NCBI RefSeq assembly: GCF_009650765.1
Contig: NZ_CP045740.1
Span: 3,100,001 to 3,164,000, forward strand
From: Streptomyces sp. SUK 48
Lineage (GTDB): Bacteria > Actinomycetota > Actinomycetes > Streptomycetales > Streptomycetaceae
Direction: 5' to 3'
DNA length: 64,000 bases
Below the pieces are notes generated by a model. The model was not told the origin of the DNA, did not search any database, and worked only from the letters and a program-made list of their open reading frames with translations. The translations under genes were made by a program, and so were the position numbers. Each line of letters starts with the position of its first letter. The first letter of the stretch is position 1. Shown here piece after piece: positions 8,289-16,892 of this stretch.

Positions 8289-10043
8289 ATGTCTTTTTCA
8301 CGTAGAAACTTCCTGATCGCCACCGGTGTGGCCGCGGCCTCCACGACTGTGCTGAGCGCGTGCAGCAGCAGCGACAACTCGACCGACAAGAACATCCCGT
8401 CGGTGAGCAAGGCCAAGACCATGAACATCCCGGTCGGCACCAAGGCCGACTCGGCCGGTCCGGCCGCCGAGGTTCCGGGCGCGGTCAAGGGCGGGACGCT
8501 GTACTCCCTCGACCAGTTCGACATGGACCACCTGGACCCGGCGCAGGTCTACGTCGCGACCGAGGGTGCGATCACCCGCCCGATCCTGCGCGGTCTGACC
8601 GGCTACAAGGTGGACGAGAAGGGCGCCGCCACGCTCGTCGGCGACGTCGCCACGGACGCCGGCACCATGAAGAACGGCGGCAAGACCTGGTCGTTCACCA
8701 TCAAGGACGGCATCAAGTGGGAGGACGGCTCCGCCCTCTCCATGGACGACGTCCGCCACACCTTCGAGCGCCTCTTCGCGTCCTTCGTGACCGAGGGCCC
8801 GCGCTACGTGCAGCAGTGGCTGGTCGGCGGCGACAAGTACAAGGGCCCGTACGACGGCAAGCACCTCGACTCGGTCGAGGTCTCCGGCAACACGGTCACC
8901 TTCAACCTGACCGAAGCCCGCACGGACTTCAACTTCACGCTCGCCATGCCGGGCTACGGCCTGGTGAACAAGAAGAAGGACACCAAGGAGAAGTACGACA
9001 AGCAGCCGTTCGCGCTCGGTCCCTACCGGATCGGCAACCGTGACATCGGCAAGTCGCTGACGTACGTGCGCAACGAGCACTGGGACGCGAAGACGGACCC
9101 GATCCGCAACGCGTACCCGGACAAGTACGTCTTCCAGTTCGGCTTCGAGCTCGTCGCCTCCACCGACCGCTACATCGCGGACAAGGGCAACGACCAGTAC
9201 GCGATGTCGATCTTCAACGAGGTCGCGCCCGAGCGCATCGCGCAGGTCATGACCAACGCCACGCTGAAGAAGCGCGTGCTGACCCAGGTCGACACGGTCA
9301 CCTACTACTGGCCGATCAACATGACCCGGATCAAGGACCTCAAGGTCCGCCAGGCCATCAACTACGCGTGGCCGCACCAGCAGCTGCAGACGATCCGCGG
9401 CGGCGCGTCCAGCAGCGAGCTCGCCACCACGATCCTCAGCCCGGTCACCCCCGGCTACGCGAAGTTCGACCTCTACGGCACGGACAAGAAGCCCGGTGGC
9501 GACACGGACAAGGCGAAGGCCCTGCTGAAGGAGGCCGGCAAGGTCGGCCAGAAGCTGGTCATCGCCTACCAGTCCTCGGACGCCTCGGTCAAGAGCGCCG
9601 TGGCCATCAAGAACGCGCTGGAGGCGGCCGGCTTCCAGGTCGTCAACAAGCAGGTCGACAAGTCGACCTTCTACACCCAGATCGGCAAGGTCGACAACAC
9701 CTTCGACCTGTTCGCGGCCGGCTGGAGCCCGGACTGGCCGAACGGCTACTCCGTGTTCTACCCCTGCTGGGACGGCAAGAACATCGGTGACGGCCGCAGC
9801 AACTACGCCCAGCTCAACGACCCGGGCGTCAACAAGGCGATCGACGCCGCGGCGAAGATCACGGACGTCACCCAGGCCAACAAGGCATGGGGCGAGGTCG
9901 ACCGCCAGGTCATGGAGCTGGCCGCGGTGGTCCCGGACTACCACTCCATCCGCAACTGGATGCACGGCTCCAAGGTCGGCGGCGTCATCTACGACCCGGG
10001 CAACACCTGCGTCATGCTCACCAAGCTGTACGCGATGAAGTAA
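8289..10043 (+). CDS. BldKB-like oligopeptide-binding lipoprotein with twin-arginine signal
   Basis: This is the solute receptor (family 5) of the plus-strand operon, 584 aa from the ATG at 8289. The signal sequence has a twin-arginine motif (SRRNFL, Arg5-Arg6) and a lipobox VLSAC (Cys25), so it looks Tat-exported and lipid-anchored. The mature part contains the family blocks GGTLYSL, HLDPAQVYV, the KDGIKWEDG segment and a long C-terminal lobe. An upstream in-frame codon at 8235 would bury the signal, so 8289 is preferred. The minus-strand counterpart (17959-19770) has instead a Sec-type lipoprotein signal. A strong hairpin (10060-10088) follows the TAA. Confidence 0.9.
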   Translation: MSFSRRNFLIATGVAAASTTVLSACSSSDNSTDKNIPSVSKAKTMNIPVGTKADSAGPAAEVPGAVKGGTLYSLDQFDMDHLDPAQVYVATEGAITRPILRGLTGYKVDEKGAATLVGDVATDAGTMKNGGKTWSFTIKDGIKWEDGSALSMDDVRHTFERLFASFVTEGPRYVQQWLVGGDKYKGPYDGKHLDSVEVSGNTVTFNLTEARTDFNFTLAMPGYGLVNKKKDTKEKYDKQPFALGPYRIGNRDIGKSLTYVRNEHWDAKTDPIRNAYPDKYVFQFGFELVASTDRYIADKGNDQYAMSIFNEVAPERIAQVMTNATLKKRVLTQVDTVTYYWPINMTRIKDLKVRQAINYAWPHQQLQTIRGGASSSELATTILSPVTPGYAKFDLYGTDKKPGGDTDKAKALLKEAGKVGQKLVIAYQSSDASVKSAVAIKNALEAAGFQVVNKQVDKSTFYTQIGKVDNTFDLFAAGWSPDWPNGYSVFYPCWDGKNIGDGRSNYAQLNDPGVNKAIDAAAKITDVTQANKAWGEVDRQVMELAAVVPDYHSIRNWMHGSKVGGVIYDPGNTCVMLTKLYAMK

Positions 10044-10059
10044 CCGTGTAGTACCCACC

Positions 10060-10088
10060 GGGGGGCGGCCACGATCTGGCCGCCCCCC
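10060..10088 (+). terminator. Intercistronic hairpin after the binding-protein gene
   Basis: A 12-bp perfect GC-rich stem (10060-10071 with 10077-10088, 5-nt loop) sits between the binding-protein stop and the next permease, with no T-run. In peptide importers such structures commonly act as partial terminators or 3' mRNA stabilisers so that more receptor than membrane subunit is made. The minus-strand bldK-type operon has a hairpin at the same place. Confidence 0.6.
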
Positions 10089-10144
10089 CCTACGGCCCAC
10101 CCCCCTATCCCGGCGACGGCGCCCCGTCCGGAAAGTCACGCCCC

Positions 10145-11125
10145 ATGCTCCGCTTCCTTGTCCGCCGAACCCTCGGCGCACTGGTCATCCTGCTGGTCAT
10201 CAGCGCCGTCACCTTTTGGCTCTTCTACGCCATTCCGCGTGACCCCGCCATGATGTCGTGCGGCAAGAACTGCACGCCCGACATGCTCAAGCAGGTCCGG
10301 CACAACCTGGGCATCGACCATCCGGTCCCGGTCCAGTACTGGTACTGGCTGAAGGGCATCTTCGCCGGCCGCAGCTACGGCGACTTCGGCAACTGCCCCG
10401 CGCCCTGCCTCGGTTACTCCTTCGCCAACCGCCAGCCCGTCCTCGGCACCATCCTGGACCGGCTGCCGCTGACGCTGTCGCTGGCCTTCGGCTCGGCCGT
10501 CGTCTTCATCATCTTCGGTGTCGGCGCGGGCATGATCGCCGCCGTCAAGCAGGGCAAGTGGCAGGACAAGGTCGCCAGCTCCGGCTCGCTGATCGCCTCC
10601 TCCCTCCAGATCTACTTCGTCGGCTACATCGCGATGTACCTCCTGGTGGCGCAGCTCGGCATCCTCGACAACCCGTCGTACACCCCCATCACCGACAACC
10701 CGGCCGAGTGGGCCTCCGGCCTGCTGCTGCCGTGGCTGGTGCTGGCGCTGATCTGGACCGCCAACTACACGCGTATGTCGCGCTCCCAGCTGGTGGAGAC
10801 GCTGAGCGAGGACTACGTGCGCACGGCGCGCGCCAAGGGCCTGTCCCGGCGCACGGTCTTCTTCCGGTTCGCCTGGCGCGGTGCGATGGGCCCGATCGTC
10901 ACCATCTTCGGTATCGACCTCGCCACGCTCATCGGCGGCGCGATCATCACCGAGTCCGTCTTCAGCCTCCAGGGCGTGGGCCGGCTCGCGCTGGACGCCG
11001 TCAACAAGAGCGACCTGCCCATGGTCCTGGGCGTGACCCTCCTGTCGGCCGGCGCGATCGTGATCTTCAACATCATCGTGGACGCCGTCTACGCCCTTAT
11101 CGACCCGCGGATCCGGCTCGCCTGA
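10145..11125 (+). CDS. BldKC-like oligopeptide ABC transporter permease (OppB type)
   Basis: This 326-aa permease starts MLRFLVRRTLGALVIL and enters helix 1 at once, the OppB/DppB pattern. The EAA loop reads ARAKGLSRRTVFFRFAWRG and the end YALIDPRIRLA. The extracytoplasmic loop after helix 1 carries four cysteines, CGKNC (Cys39, Cys43) and CPAPC (Cys84, Cys88). The same four positions are cysteine in the paralogue at 16893-17873, which has the same length. External Cys pairs of this kind suggest disulfides, which is inference. It lies 101 bp after the binding-protein gene, across a hairpin. Confidence 0.9.
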   Translation: MLRFLVRRTLGALVILLVISAVTFWLFYAIPRDPAMMSCGKNCTPDMLKQVRHNLGIDHPVPVQYWYWLKGIFAGRSYGDFGNCPAPCLGYSFANRQPVLGTILDRLPLTLSLAFGSAVVFIIFGVGAGMIAAVKQGKWQDKVASSGSLIASSLQIYFVGYIAMYLLVAQLGILDNPSYTPITDNPAEWASGLLLPWLVLALIWTANYTRMSRSQLVETLSEDYVRTARAKGLSRRTVFFRFAWRGAMGPIVTIFGIDLATLIGGAIITESVFSLQGVGRLALDAVNKSDLPMVLGVTLLSAGAIVIFNIIVDAVYALIDPRIRLA

Positions 11126-11172
11126 CCTCCGCCCCATTCCCGACCCCTCGCATCACCCCCAGGAGCGTCCCC

Positions 11173-12210
11173 GTGACGAGCACCGATCAGCAGCCGTTCC
11201 TCTCGATCAAGGACCTAAAGGTCCACTTCTCGACCGAGGACGGCGTCGTCAAGGCCGTCGACGGTCTCAGCTTCGACCTGGCCAAGGGTCAGACGCTCGG
11301 CATCGTCGGCGAGTCGGGCTCCGGCAAGTCGGTCACCAACCTGACCATCCTCGGCCTGCACGACCCGGCCCGTACGTCGATCGAGGGCGAGATCCTCCTC
11401 GACGGCAAGGAGCTGCTCACCGCCTCCGAGCGGGAGATGGAGCGGCTGCGCGGCAACAAGATGTCCATGATCTTCCAGGACGCGCTGGCCTCGCTGTCGC
11501 CGTACCACACGGTCGGCATCCAGATCGCCGAGACCTACCGCAAGCACACCGGCTGCGGCAAGGCCGAGGCCCGCAAGCGCGCCATCGAGATGCTGCGCCG
11601 GGTCGGGATCCCGCAGCCGGACATGCGGGTGGACGACTACCCGCACCAGTTCTCCGGCGGCATGCGCCAGCGCGCGATGATCGCCATGGCGCTGGTCTGC
11701 GACCCCGAGCTGCTGATCGCCGACGAGCCGACCACGGCCCTCGACGTGACGGTGCAGGCGCAGATCATGGACCTGCTCAAGGACCTCCAGCAGGAGTTCG
11801 GCACCGCGATCATCTTCATCACCCACGACCTGGGTGTGATCGCCGACATCGCCGACGACGTGCTGGTGATGTACGGCGGCCGCTGCGTGGAGCGCGGTAC
11901 CAAGCAGGAGGTCCTGAGGGACCCCCAGCACCCCTACACGCTGGGCCTGCTGAACTCGATGCCGAGCCTGCACGGTCCGGTCGACGTGCCGCTGACGCCG
12001 ATCCCGGGTGCGCCGCCGTCGCTGCTCAACCCGCCGTCCGGCTGCCGCTTCCACCCGCGCTGCGCCTTCACCGAGAAGGTCTCGGGCGGCAAGTGCTCAA
12101 GCGAGCGCCCTCTGCTGGAGATCGTGGACGGCCGGGGTTCGGCCTGCCACCTCACGGCCGAGCAGAAGCAGGAACTCTTCGCCGACTTCGCCGCGACCCG
12201 GCACAACTGA
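11173..12210 (+). CDS. BldKD-like oligopeptide ABC transporter ATP-binding protein (OppD type)
   Basis: The 345-aa ATPase starts at GTG 11173, seven bases after an AGGAG site at 11161-11165. Motifs include Walker [10 protein letters not shown] (about 46-54), signature [16 protein letters not shown], Walker [12 protein letters not shown], switch His in ITHDLGVI and the oligopeptide C-terminal extension ([12 protein letters not shown], then CRFHPRCAF). The region is intact here, whereas the matching ATPase of the minus-strand operon is frameshifted just before its signature motif. This gene could therefore supply the missing subunit if the frameshift is real. Confidence 0.92.
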   Translation: MTSTDQQPFLSIKDLKVHFSTEDGVVKAVDGLSFDLAKGQTLGIVGESGSGKSVTNLTILGLHDPARTSIEGEILLDGKELLTASEREMERLRGNKMSMIFQDALASLSPYHTVGIQIAETYRKHTGCGKAEARKRAIEMLRRVGIPQPDMRVDDYPHQFSGGMRQRAMIAMALVCDPELLIADEPTTALDVTVQAQIMDLLKDLQQEFGTAIIFITHDLGVIADIADDVLVMYGGRCVERGTKQEVLRDPQHPYTLGLLNSMPSLHGPVDVPLTPIPGAPPSLLNPPSGCRFHPRCAFTEKVSGGKCSSERPLLEIVDGRGSACHLTAEQKQELFADFAATRHN

Positions 12211-12235
12211 CGGACGCAGACGGGACTTCACGATC

Positions 12236-13279
12236 ATGAGCAACACGAACCCCCTCCTGGACGTCTCCGGGCTGACGAAGCACTTCCCCATCAAGGGCGG
12301 CTTCCCGATCCGGCGGACCGTCGGCGCGGTGCAGGCCGTGGACGGGCTGGACTTCCAGGTCTCCGCGGGCGAGAGCCTGGGCCTCGTCGGCGAGTCGGGC
12401 TGCGGCAAGTCGACCACGGGCCGGCTGATCACCCGGCTCATGGAGCCGACCGCGGGCACCATCAAGTACCAGGGCCAGGACATCACCCACGCGGGCCGCA
12501 AGCAGCTGGCGCCGATCCGGTCCGAGATCCAGATGATCTTCCAGGACCCGTACGCCTCGCTGAACCCGCGACAGACGGTCGGCAAGATCATCGCGGGCCC
12601 GATGGAGATCAACGACGTCAACCCGGCGGGCGGCCGCGAGAAGCGCGTGCGCGAGCTGCTGGAGATCGTGGGTCTGAACCCCGAGCACTTCAACCGCTTC
12701 CCGCACGAGTTCTCCGGCGGCCAGCGCCAGCGCATCGGCGTCGCCCGCGCGCTGGCCCTGGAGCCGAAGCTGATCGTGGCGGACGAGCCGGTCTCGGCGC
12801 TGGACGTCTCGATCCAGGCGCAGGTCGTCAACCTGCTCCAGAAGGTCCAGCAGGAGCTGGGCATCGCGTTCGTCTTCATCGCCCACGACCTCGCGATCGT
12901 GCGGCACTTCTCGCAGCGGGTCGCGGTGATGTACCTCGGCAAGATCATGGAGATCGCCGACCGCGAGGACCTGTACGACAACCCGCGTCACCCCTACACC
13001 CGGGCGCTGCTGTCCGCGGTGCCCGAGGCGACGGTGGACGAGGAGCCGCGCGAGCGCATCCGCCTGGTCGGCGACGTGCCCTCGCCGATCAACCCGCCGT
13101 CCGGCTGCCGGTTCCGCACCCGCTGCTGGAAGGCGACGGAGAAGTGCGCGACGGAGGCCCCGCCGCTGGTCCAGGTCGAGGGCAACAAGCCCGGCCACCT
13201 CACGGCGTGCCACTACCCCGAGACGCGGGAGACCGTCCCGGCTCCGCGCCTCTCCAAGGACCCCGAGGCAGCGGCCTGA
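12236..13279 (+). CDS. BldKE-like oligopeptide ABC transporter ATP-binding protein (OppF type)
   Basis: The 347-aa ATPase begins MSNTNPLLDVSGLTKHFP at the ATG 12236, 25 bp after the previous stop. It shows Walker [10 protein letters not shown] (about 52-60), Q-loop FQDPYASLNP, signature [16 protein letters not shown], Walker [13 protein letters not shown]-loop IAHDLAIV and an OppF C-terminal extension with [14 protein letters not shown]. It is the last gene of the plus-strand operon, followed by a strong terminator at 13372-13404. It is very similar to the ATPase at 14705-15844, including the unusual [15 protein letters not shown] stretch near the N-terminus. Confidence 0.92.
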   Translation: MSNTNPLLDVSGLTKHFPIKGGFPIRRTVGAVQAVDGLDFQVSAGESLGLVGESGCGKSTTGRLITRLMEPTAGTIKYQGQDITHAGRKQLAPIRSEIQMIFQDPYASLNPRQTVGKIIAGPMEINDVNPAGGREKRVRELLEIVGLNPEHFNRFPHEFSGGQRQRIGVARALALEPKLIVADEPVSALDVSIQAQVVNLLQKVQQELGIAFVFIAHDLAIVRHFSQRVAVMYLGKIMEIADREDLYDNPRHPYTRALLSAVPEATVDEEPRERIRLVGDVPSPINPPSGCRFRTRCWKATEKCATEAPPLVQVEGNKPGHLTACHYPETRETVPAPRLSKDPEAAA

Positions 13280-13371
13280 CACACCCCTTTTCCGTCCGCC
13301 GCTCCCTCGCCGGAACGGACTTCACCGGCCCATTGACCCGAGCCACCTGAAACGTCCGCTCCACGGGAAAT

Positions 13372-13404
13372 GAAGGCCCGCGTCTCCCCAAGACGCGGGC
13401 CTTC
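13372..13404 (+). terminator. Terminator of the plus-strand bldK-type operon
   Basis: A perfect 14-bp inverted repeat (13372-13385 with 13391-13404, loop CCCCA) lies 92 bp past the last ATPase stop. It also lies 50 bp past the stop of the converging VOC gene, so it may act on both. Confidence 0.8.
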
Positions 13405-13454
13405 GCCGTACCCGGCCTCCCGCGGCCCTCAGCGGCCCTACCCGGCCCCCGCCT

Positions 13455-13838
13455 TCAGCCCGCCACCACCTCCGCCTCGAACCCGTCCGCGTCCTCCAGG
13501 TAGAGCGCGTAGTGCCCAAGACCGCCGGCGTAGGGGTGCCGCTCGGGGAACAGCGGCGTCCAGCCGTGCGCGGGCGCCTCCTGCGCGAGCGCGTCGACGG
13601 CCGACCTCCCCCGGGCCCGGAAGGCCAGATGGTTGAGCCCCGGCCGCATCCGGTCGTGCGCGGCACCGGGCCGCAGCGCGGGCGACCGCTCGACCACGAG
13701 ATAGGTCTCCCCCAGCCGCCAGCTCCGCCCCGCGGGCCATTCCTGGTACGGCTCCCACCCGAGGGAGCCCAGCAGCCACCCCCAGGAGGCGACCGACCGG
13801 TCCAGATCCGGTACCCACAGCTCGACGTGATGCAGCAC
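13455..13838 (-). CDS. VOC superfamily protein (glyoxalase/bleomycin-resistance/dioxygenase fold)
   Basis: This 127-aa protein begins MLHHVELWVPDLDRSVA, the hallmark first beta-alpha-beta module with a metal-ligand-like His, and repeats the module near LNHLAFRARGRSAVDALAQ. It ends GHYALYLEDADGFEAEVVA, with the second metal-binding-type segment. Proteins of this size are lyases, dioxygenases, isomerases or drug-binding resistance proteins, and nothing here fixes the substrate. It is divergent from the methyltransferase at 13921 across an 80-bp gap that holds an inverted repeat, and sits between the two convergent bldK-type operons. Confidence 0.85.
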   Translation of the reverse strand: MLHHVELWVPDLDRSVASWGWLLGSLGWEPYQEWPAGRSWRLGETYLVVERSPALRPGAAHDRMRPGLNHLAFRARGRSAVDALAQEAPAHGWTPLFPERHPYAGGLGHYALYLEDADGFEAEVVAG

Positions 13839-13882
13839 GCCTCAACTCCCCTCCAGCGCACGGCACATCGCCCGCCATCGAG

Positions 13883-13910
13883 GTGTGCCGTTCAGAAACG
13901 TATGGCACAC
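13883..13910. promoter_or_regulatory. Inverted repeat in the VOC-methyltransferase divergent promoter
   Basis: GTGTGCC (13883-13889) and GGCACAC (13904-13910) are perfect 7-bp inverted arms 14 bp apart. They lie in the 80-bp gap between the two divergent start codons and finish about 10 bp before the methyltransferase GTG, so a dimeric repressor could shut both genes. The regulator is not identified. Confidence 0.4.
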
Positions 13911-13920
13911 TGCCGCGGTG

Positions 13921-14657
13921 GTGGATCACTCGTTCGCTGATCTCTCGCTCGCCGCGCTGTACGACAGCCTCAACCCCTGGGGCCCTGGCGACGATTACTA
14001 TCTGGGGCTCGTGCGACGGGCGGGTGATGTCCTCGATGTCGGCTGCGGTACCGGGCAGTTGCTGCGCAGGGCGCGGGCCGAGGGGCACCGGGGGCGGCTG
14101 ATGGGGCTGGATCCGGCCGCCGCCATGCTCGTCCACGCCCGCGCGGCCCGGCCGGACGTCGAGTGGGTGCTCGGGGACACCCGGGTGCGCCGCTGGGACC
14201 GGGAGTTCGACCTCGTCGTGATGACCGGGCACGCCTTCCAGGCACTCGTCGGGGACGAGGAGATCCGCGGCTGCCTGCGGGCCGTGCGCGCGGCCCTGCG
14301 CCCCGGCGGGCGGTTCGTGTTCGAGGTCAGGAACCCGGCCGCACGGCCGTGGGAGCGCTGGACGCCCGACCGGGCGCACGAGACCGTCGCCGCCGACGGC
14401 ACCCCCGTACGGGTCACGCACCAGGTGCTGGACGGCCCGCGGGGCGGCCGGGTGCGGTTCACGGAGACGTACGACAGCGACCGCTGGCCCGCCCCCGCGT
14501 CAGCCACAGCGTGCTGCGCTTCCTCGAACCGGACGCCCTCGCCGGCTTCCTGTCGGCGGCGGGGCTCGCGGTCGTGGAGCAGTACGGCGACTGGGACGGC
14601 CGGCCGCCGGCGCCCGCCGCCCCCGAGATCATCACCGTGGCGTCGCCCGCCGCCTGA
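13921..14657 (+). pseudogene. Class I SAM-dependent methyltransferase, interrupted by a one-base frameshift
   Basis: The gene begins at GTG 13921 (13918 is equally possible) with VDHSFADLSLAALYD. It shows SAM-binding motif I (VLDVGCGTGQLL), an acidic strand-2 end (GLDPAAAML) and post-motif VVMTGHAFQALV. The frame is good to about codon 14491. The conserved C-terminus (VSHSVLRFLEPDALAGFL ... EIITVASPAA, stop 14655-14657) then continues one frame earlier. One missing base in the C5 run 14492-14496 explains this. In the unrepaired frame the protein runs on to 15000 with no sensible sequence and overlaps the bldKE-type gene. The methyl acceptor is unknown. It may be a sequencing error rather than a true pseudogene. 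Confidence 0.75.
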
Positions 14658-14704
14658 GCACCAGGACCAGACGGCGGGCCGAGCCGGGGATCAGGCGGCG
14701 CGCG

Positions 14705-15844
14705 TCACACCCGCCCCTCCCCCTCGCCGGACGTCCCCTCCTCCAGCGCCGCCAGCGCCGGGTCCAGCACGATGTCCTCCTCGCGCCCCTCGATCGTCGG
14801 CTCCTCCGGGAAGTGGCACGCCGTCAGGTGCCCCTCGTGGTTGCCGGCGATCCGCACCAGCGGCGGCTCCTTGGTCGCGCACGTGTCCTGGGCCTTCCAG
14901 CAGCGGGTGCGGAAGCGGCAGCCGGAGGGCGGGGAGATGGGCGAGGGCACGTCACCGGCGAGGCGGATGCGCTCGCGGCGGCCCGTCCCCTCGTCCGTGA
15001 GGTCGACCTCGGGGACCGCGGACAGCAGGGCGTGGGTGTAGGGGTGCCGGGGCCGGGTGTAGATGGAGTCGCGGTCGCCCACCTCGATGATCTTGCCGAG
15101 GTACATCACCGCGACCCGCTGCGAGAAGTGCCGTACCACCGCGAGGTCGTGGGCGATGAAGAGGAACGCGATGCCCAGGTCGTTCTGCACCTGCTGGAGC
15201 AGATTGACCACCTGGGCCTGGATGGAGACGTCCAGCGCGGAGACCGGCTCGTCGGCCACGATCAGCTTCGGCTCCAGGGCCAGCGCCCGGGCCACGCCGA
15301 TGCGCTGGCGCTGGCCGCCGGAGAACTCGTGCGGGAAGCGGTTGTAGTGCTCGGGGTTGAGCCCGACGATCTCCAGGAGTTCGCGCACCCGCTTCTCCCG
15401 GCCGCCCGGCGGGTTGAGGCCGTTGATCTCCATCGGCCCGGAGATGATGGTGCCGACCGTCTGCCGCGGGTTCAGCGACGAGTACGGGTCCTGGAAGATC
15501 ATCTGGATCTCGGAGCGGATCGGCGCCAGCTGCCCCCGCGAGGCATGGCTGATGTCCCGGCCGCGATAGGTGACGGTGCCGGCGGTCGGCTCCATGAGCC
15601 GGGTGATCAGCCGGCCGGTGGTGGACTTGCCGCAGCCCGACTCGCCGACGAGCCCGAAGCTCTCACCGGCGTGCACGGTCAGATCGATGCCGTCGACGGC
15701 CTGCACCTGCCCGATGGTGCGGCGGATCGGGAAGCCGCCCTTGACCGGGAAGTGCTTGGTCAGTCCCGCGACCTCCAGCAGCCGCTCCCCGTCCGTACCG
15801 GGGCCCTGCGCGCGCTGGGCCGGGAGGACCAGGTCCTCTTTCAT
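14705..15844 (-). CDS. bldKE: BldKE oligopeptide ABC transporter ATP-binding protein (OppF type)
   Basis: This 379-aa ATPase has a 20-residue leader before [22 protein letters not shown], Walker [11 protein letters not shown]-loop [10 protein letters not shown], signature [16 protein letters not shown], Walker [13 protein letters not shown]-loop IAHDLAVV and an OppF extension ([14 protein letters not shown]). A tail of about 35 acidic residues at the C-terminus is absent from the plus-strand paralogue. It is the last gene of the minus-strand operon, 13 bp after the interrupted bldKD-type gene. The symbol is assigned from operon order and neighbourhood (typA side) relative to S. coelicolor bldK. 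Confidence 0.9.
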   Translation of the reverse strand: MKEDLVLPAQRAQGPGTDGERLLEVAGLTKHFPVKGGFPIRRTIGQVQAVDGIDLTVHAGESFGLVGESGCGKSTTGRLITRLMEPTAGTVTYRGRDISHASRGQLAPIRSEIQMIFQDPYSSLNPRQTVGTIISGPMEINGLNPPGGREKRVRELLEIVGLNPEHYNRFPHEFSGGQRQRIGVARALALEPKLIVADEPVSALDVSIQAQVVNLLQQVQNDLGIAFLFIAHDLAVVRHFSQRVAVMYLGKIIEVGDRDSIYTRPRHPYTHALLSAVPEVDLTDEGTGRRERIRLAGDVPSPISPPSGCRFRTRCWKAQDTCATKEPPLVRIAGNHEGHLTACHFPEEPTIEGREEDIVLDPALAALEEGTSGEGEGRV

Positions 15845-15857
15845 GACAGTGTCCTCC

Positions 15858-16879
15858 CTAGCCCAGGCGGGGCTTGATCTCCTCGATGAAGATGGTGCGC
15901 TTCTGGTCCGCGGTCAGATGGCAGGCGGACGCCCGGTCGGTGGCGAGCGGCGGGCGTTCGGTCGTACAGCGGCCCGCTCCCGCCACCCGGTCCCGGAAGG
16001 CGCAGCGTGGATGGAAACGGCAGCCGGACGGCGGGTTGAGCAGAGAGGGCGGAGTGCCCGGGATCGGGGACAGCCGCGCGCCGGTGTCGGAGTCCAGGCG
16101 CGGCATGGAGTTCAGCAGGCCCCAGGTGTACGGGTGCCGGGGCGAGCGCAGCACCTGTTCGGTGGTGCCCCGCTCGACCGCGCCGCCCGCGTACATCACC
16201 ATGATGTCGTCGGCCATGTCGGCGATCACCCCCAAGTCGTGGGTGATGAAGATGATGCCCGATCCGAACTCCTGTTGCAGGTCCTTCAACAGGTCGAGAA
16301 TCTGCGCCTGCACGGTCACGTCGAGCGCGGTGGTCGGTTCGTCCGCGATGAGCAGGTCGGGATCGCAGACCAGGGCCATGGCGATCATGGCGCGCTGGCG
16401 CATGCCGCCGGAGAACTGGTGCGGGTAGTCCTTGGCCCGCTGCCGGGGTGGGGGATGCCGACCTTGCCGAGCATCTCGACGGCGCGTTCCCAGGCGTCCT
16501 TCTTGGCGGCGCCGTTGTGCTTCATGTACGGCTCGGCGATCTGCCGGCCGACGGTGTAGTACGGGGAGAGCGCGGTGAGCGAGTCCTGGAAGATCATGGC
16601 GACCTTGTTGCCGCGCAGGGTCTCCAGTTCCTGCTCGCGGGCGGTGGTCAGCTCCTGCCCGTCCAGCAGGATCTCGCCCTCGACGGTGGTGAACATCGGG
16701 TTGTGCAGGCCGAGGACGGTCAGGTTCGTCACCGACTTGCCCGAGCCGGACTCGCCCACGATGCCGAGCGTCCTGCCCCGCTCCAGGTCGAAGGAGAGCC
16801 GGTCCACGGCCCGTACGACGCCGTCCTCGGTCTTGAAGCTGACATGCAGGTCCCGCACGGACAGGAGAGGGGTGCTCAT
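15858..16879 (-). pseudogene. bldKD: BldKD oligopeptide ABC transporter ATPase (OppD type), frameshifted
   Basis: The N-terminal half (start ATG 16879) is a normal OppD ATPase: Walker [27 protein letters not shown]-loop [12 protein letters not shown], ending near KVGIPHP. The rest ([19 protein letters not shown], Walker [32 protein letters not shown], stop TAG 15858-15860) is in the next frame. Restoring one base in the G4 run at 16445-16448 (minus strand CCCC) gives the expected [16 protein letters not shown] junction. As written, translation stops in a non-homologous tail and the protein lacks the ABC signature and Walker B, so it could not hydrolyse ATP. It is either a sequencing error or a loss-of-function allele. 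Confidence 0.85.
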
Positions 16880-16892
16880 GGATGTCTCTCCT

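Noticed and set aside
13885..15000. 371-residue methyltransferase with a long novel C-terminus
   Set aside because: The C-terminal 170 residues overlap the bldKE-type gene and are Pro/Arg/Ser-rich noise. The conserved C-terminus is in the adjacent frame.
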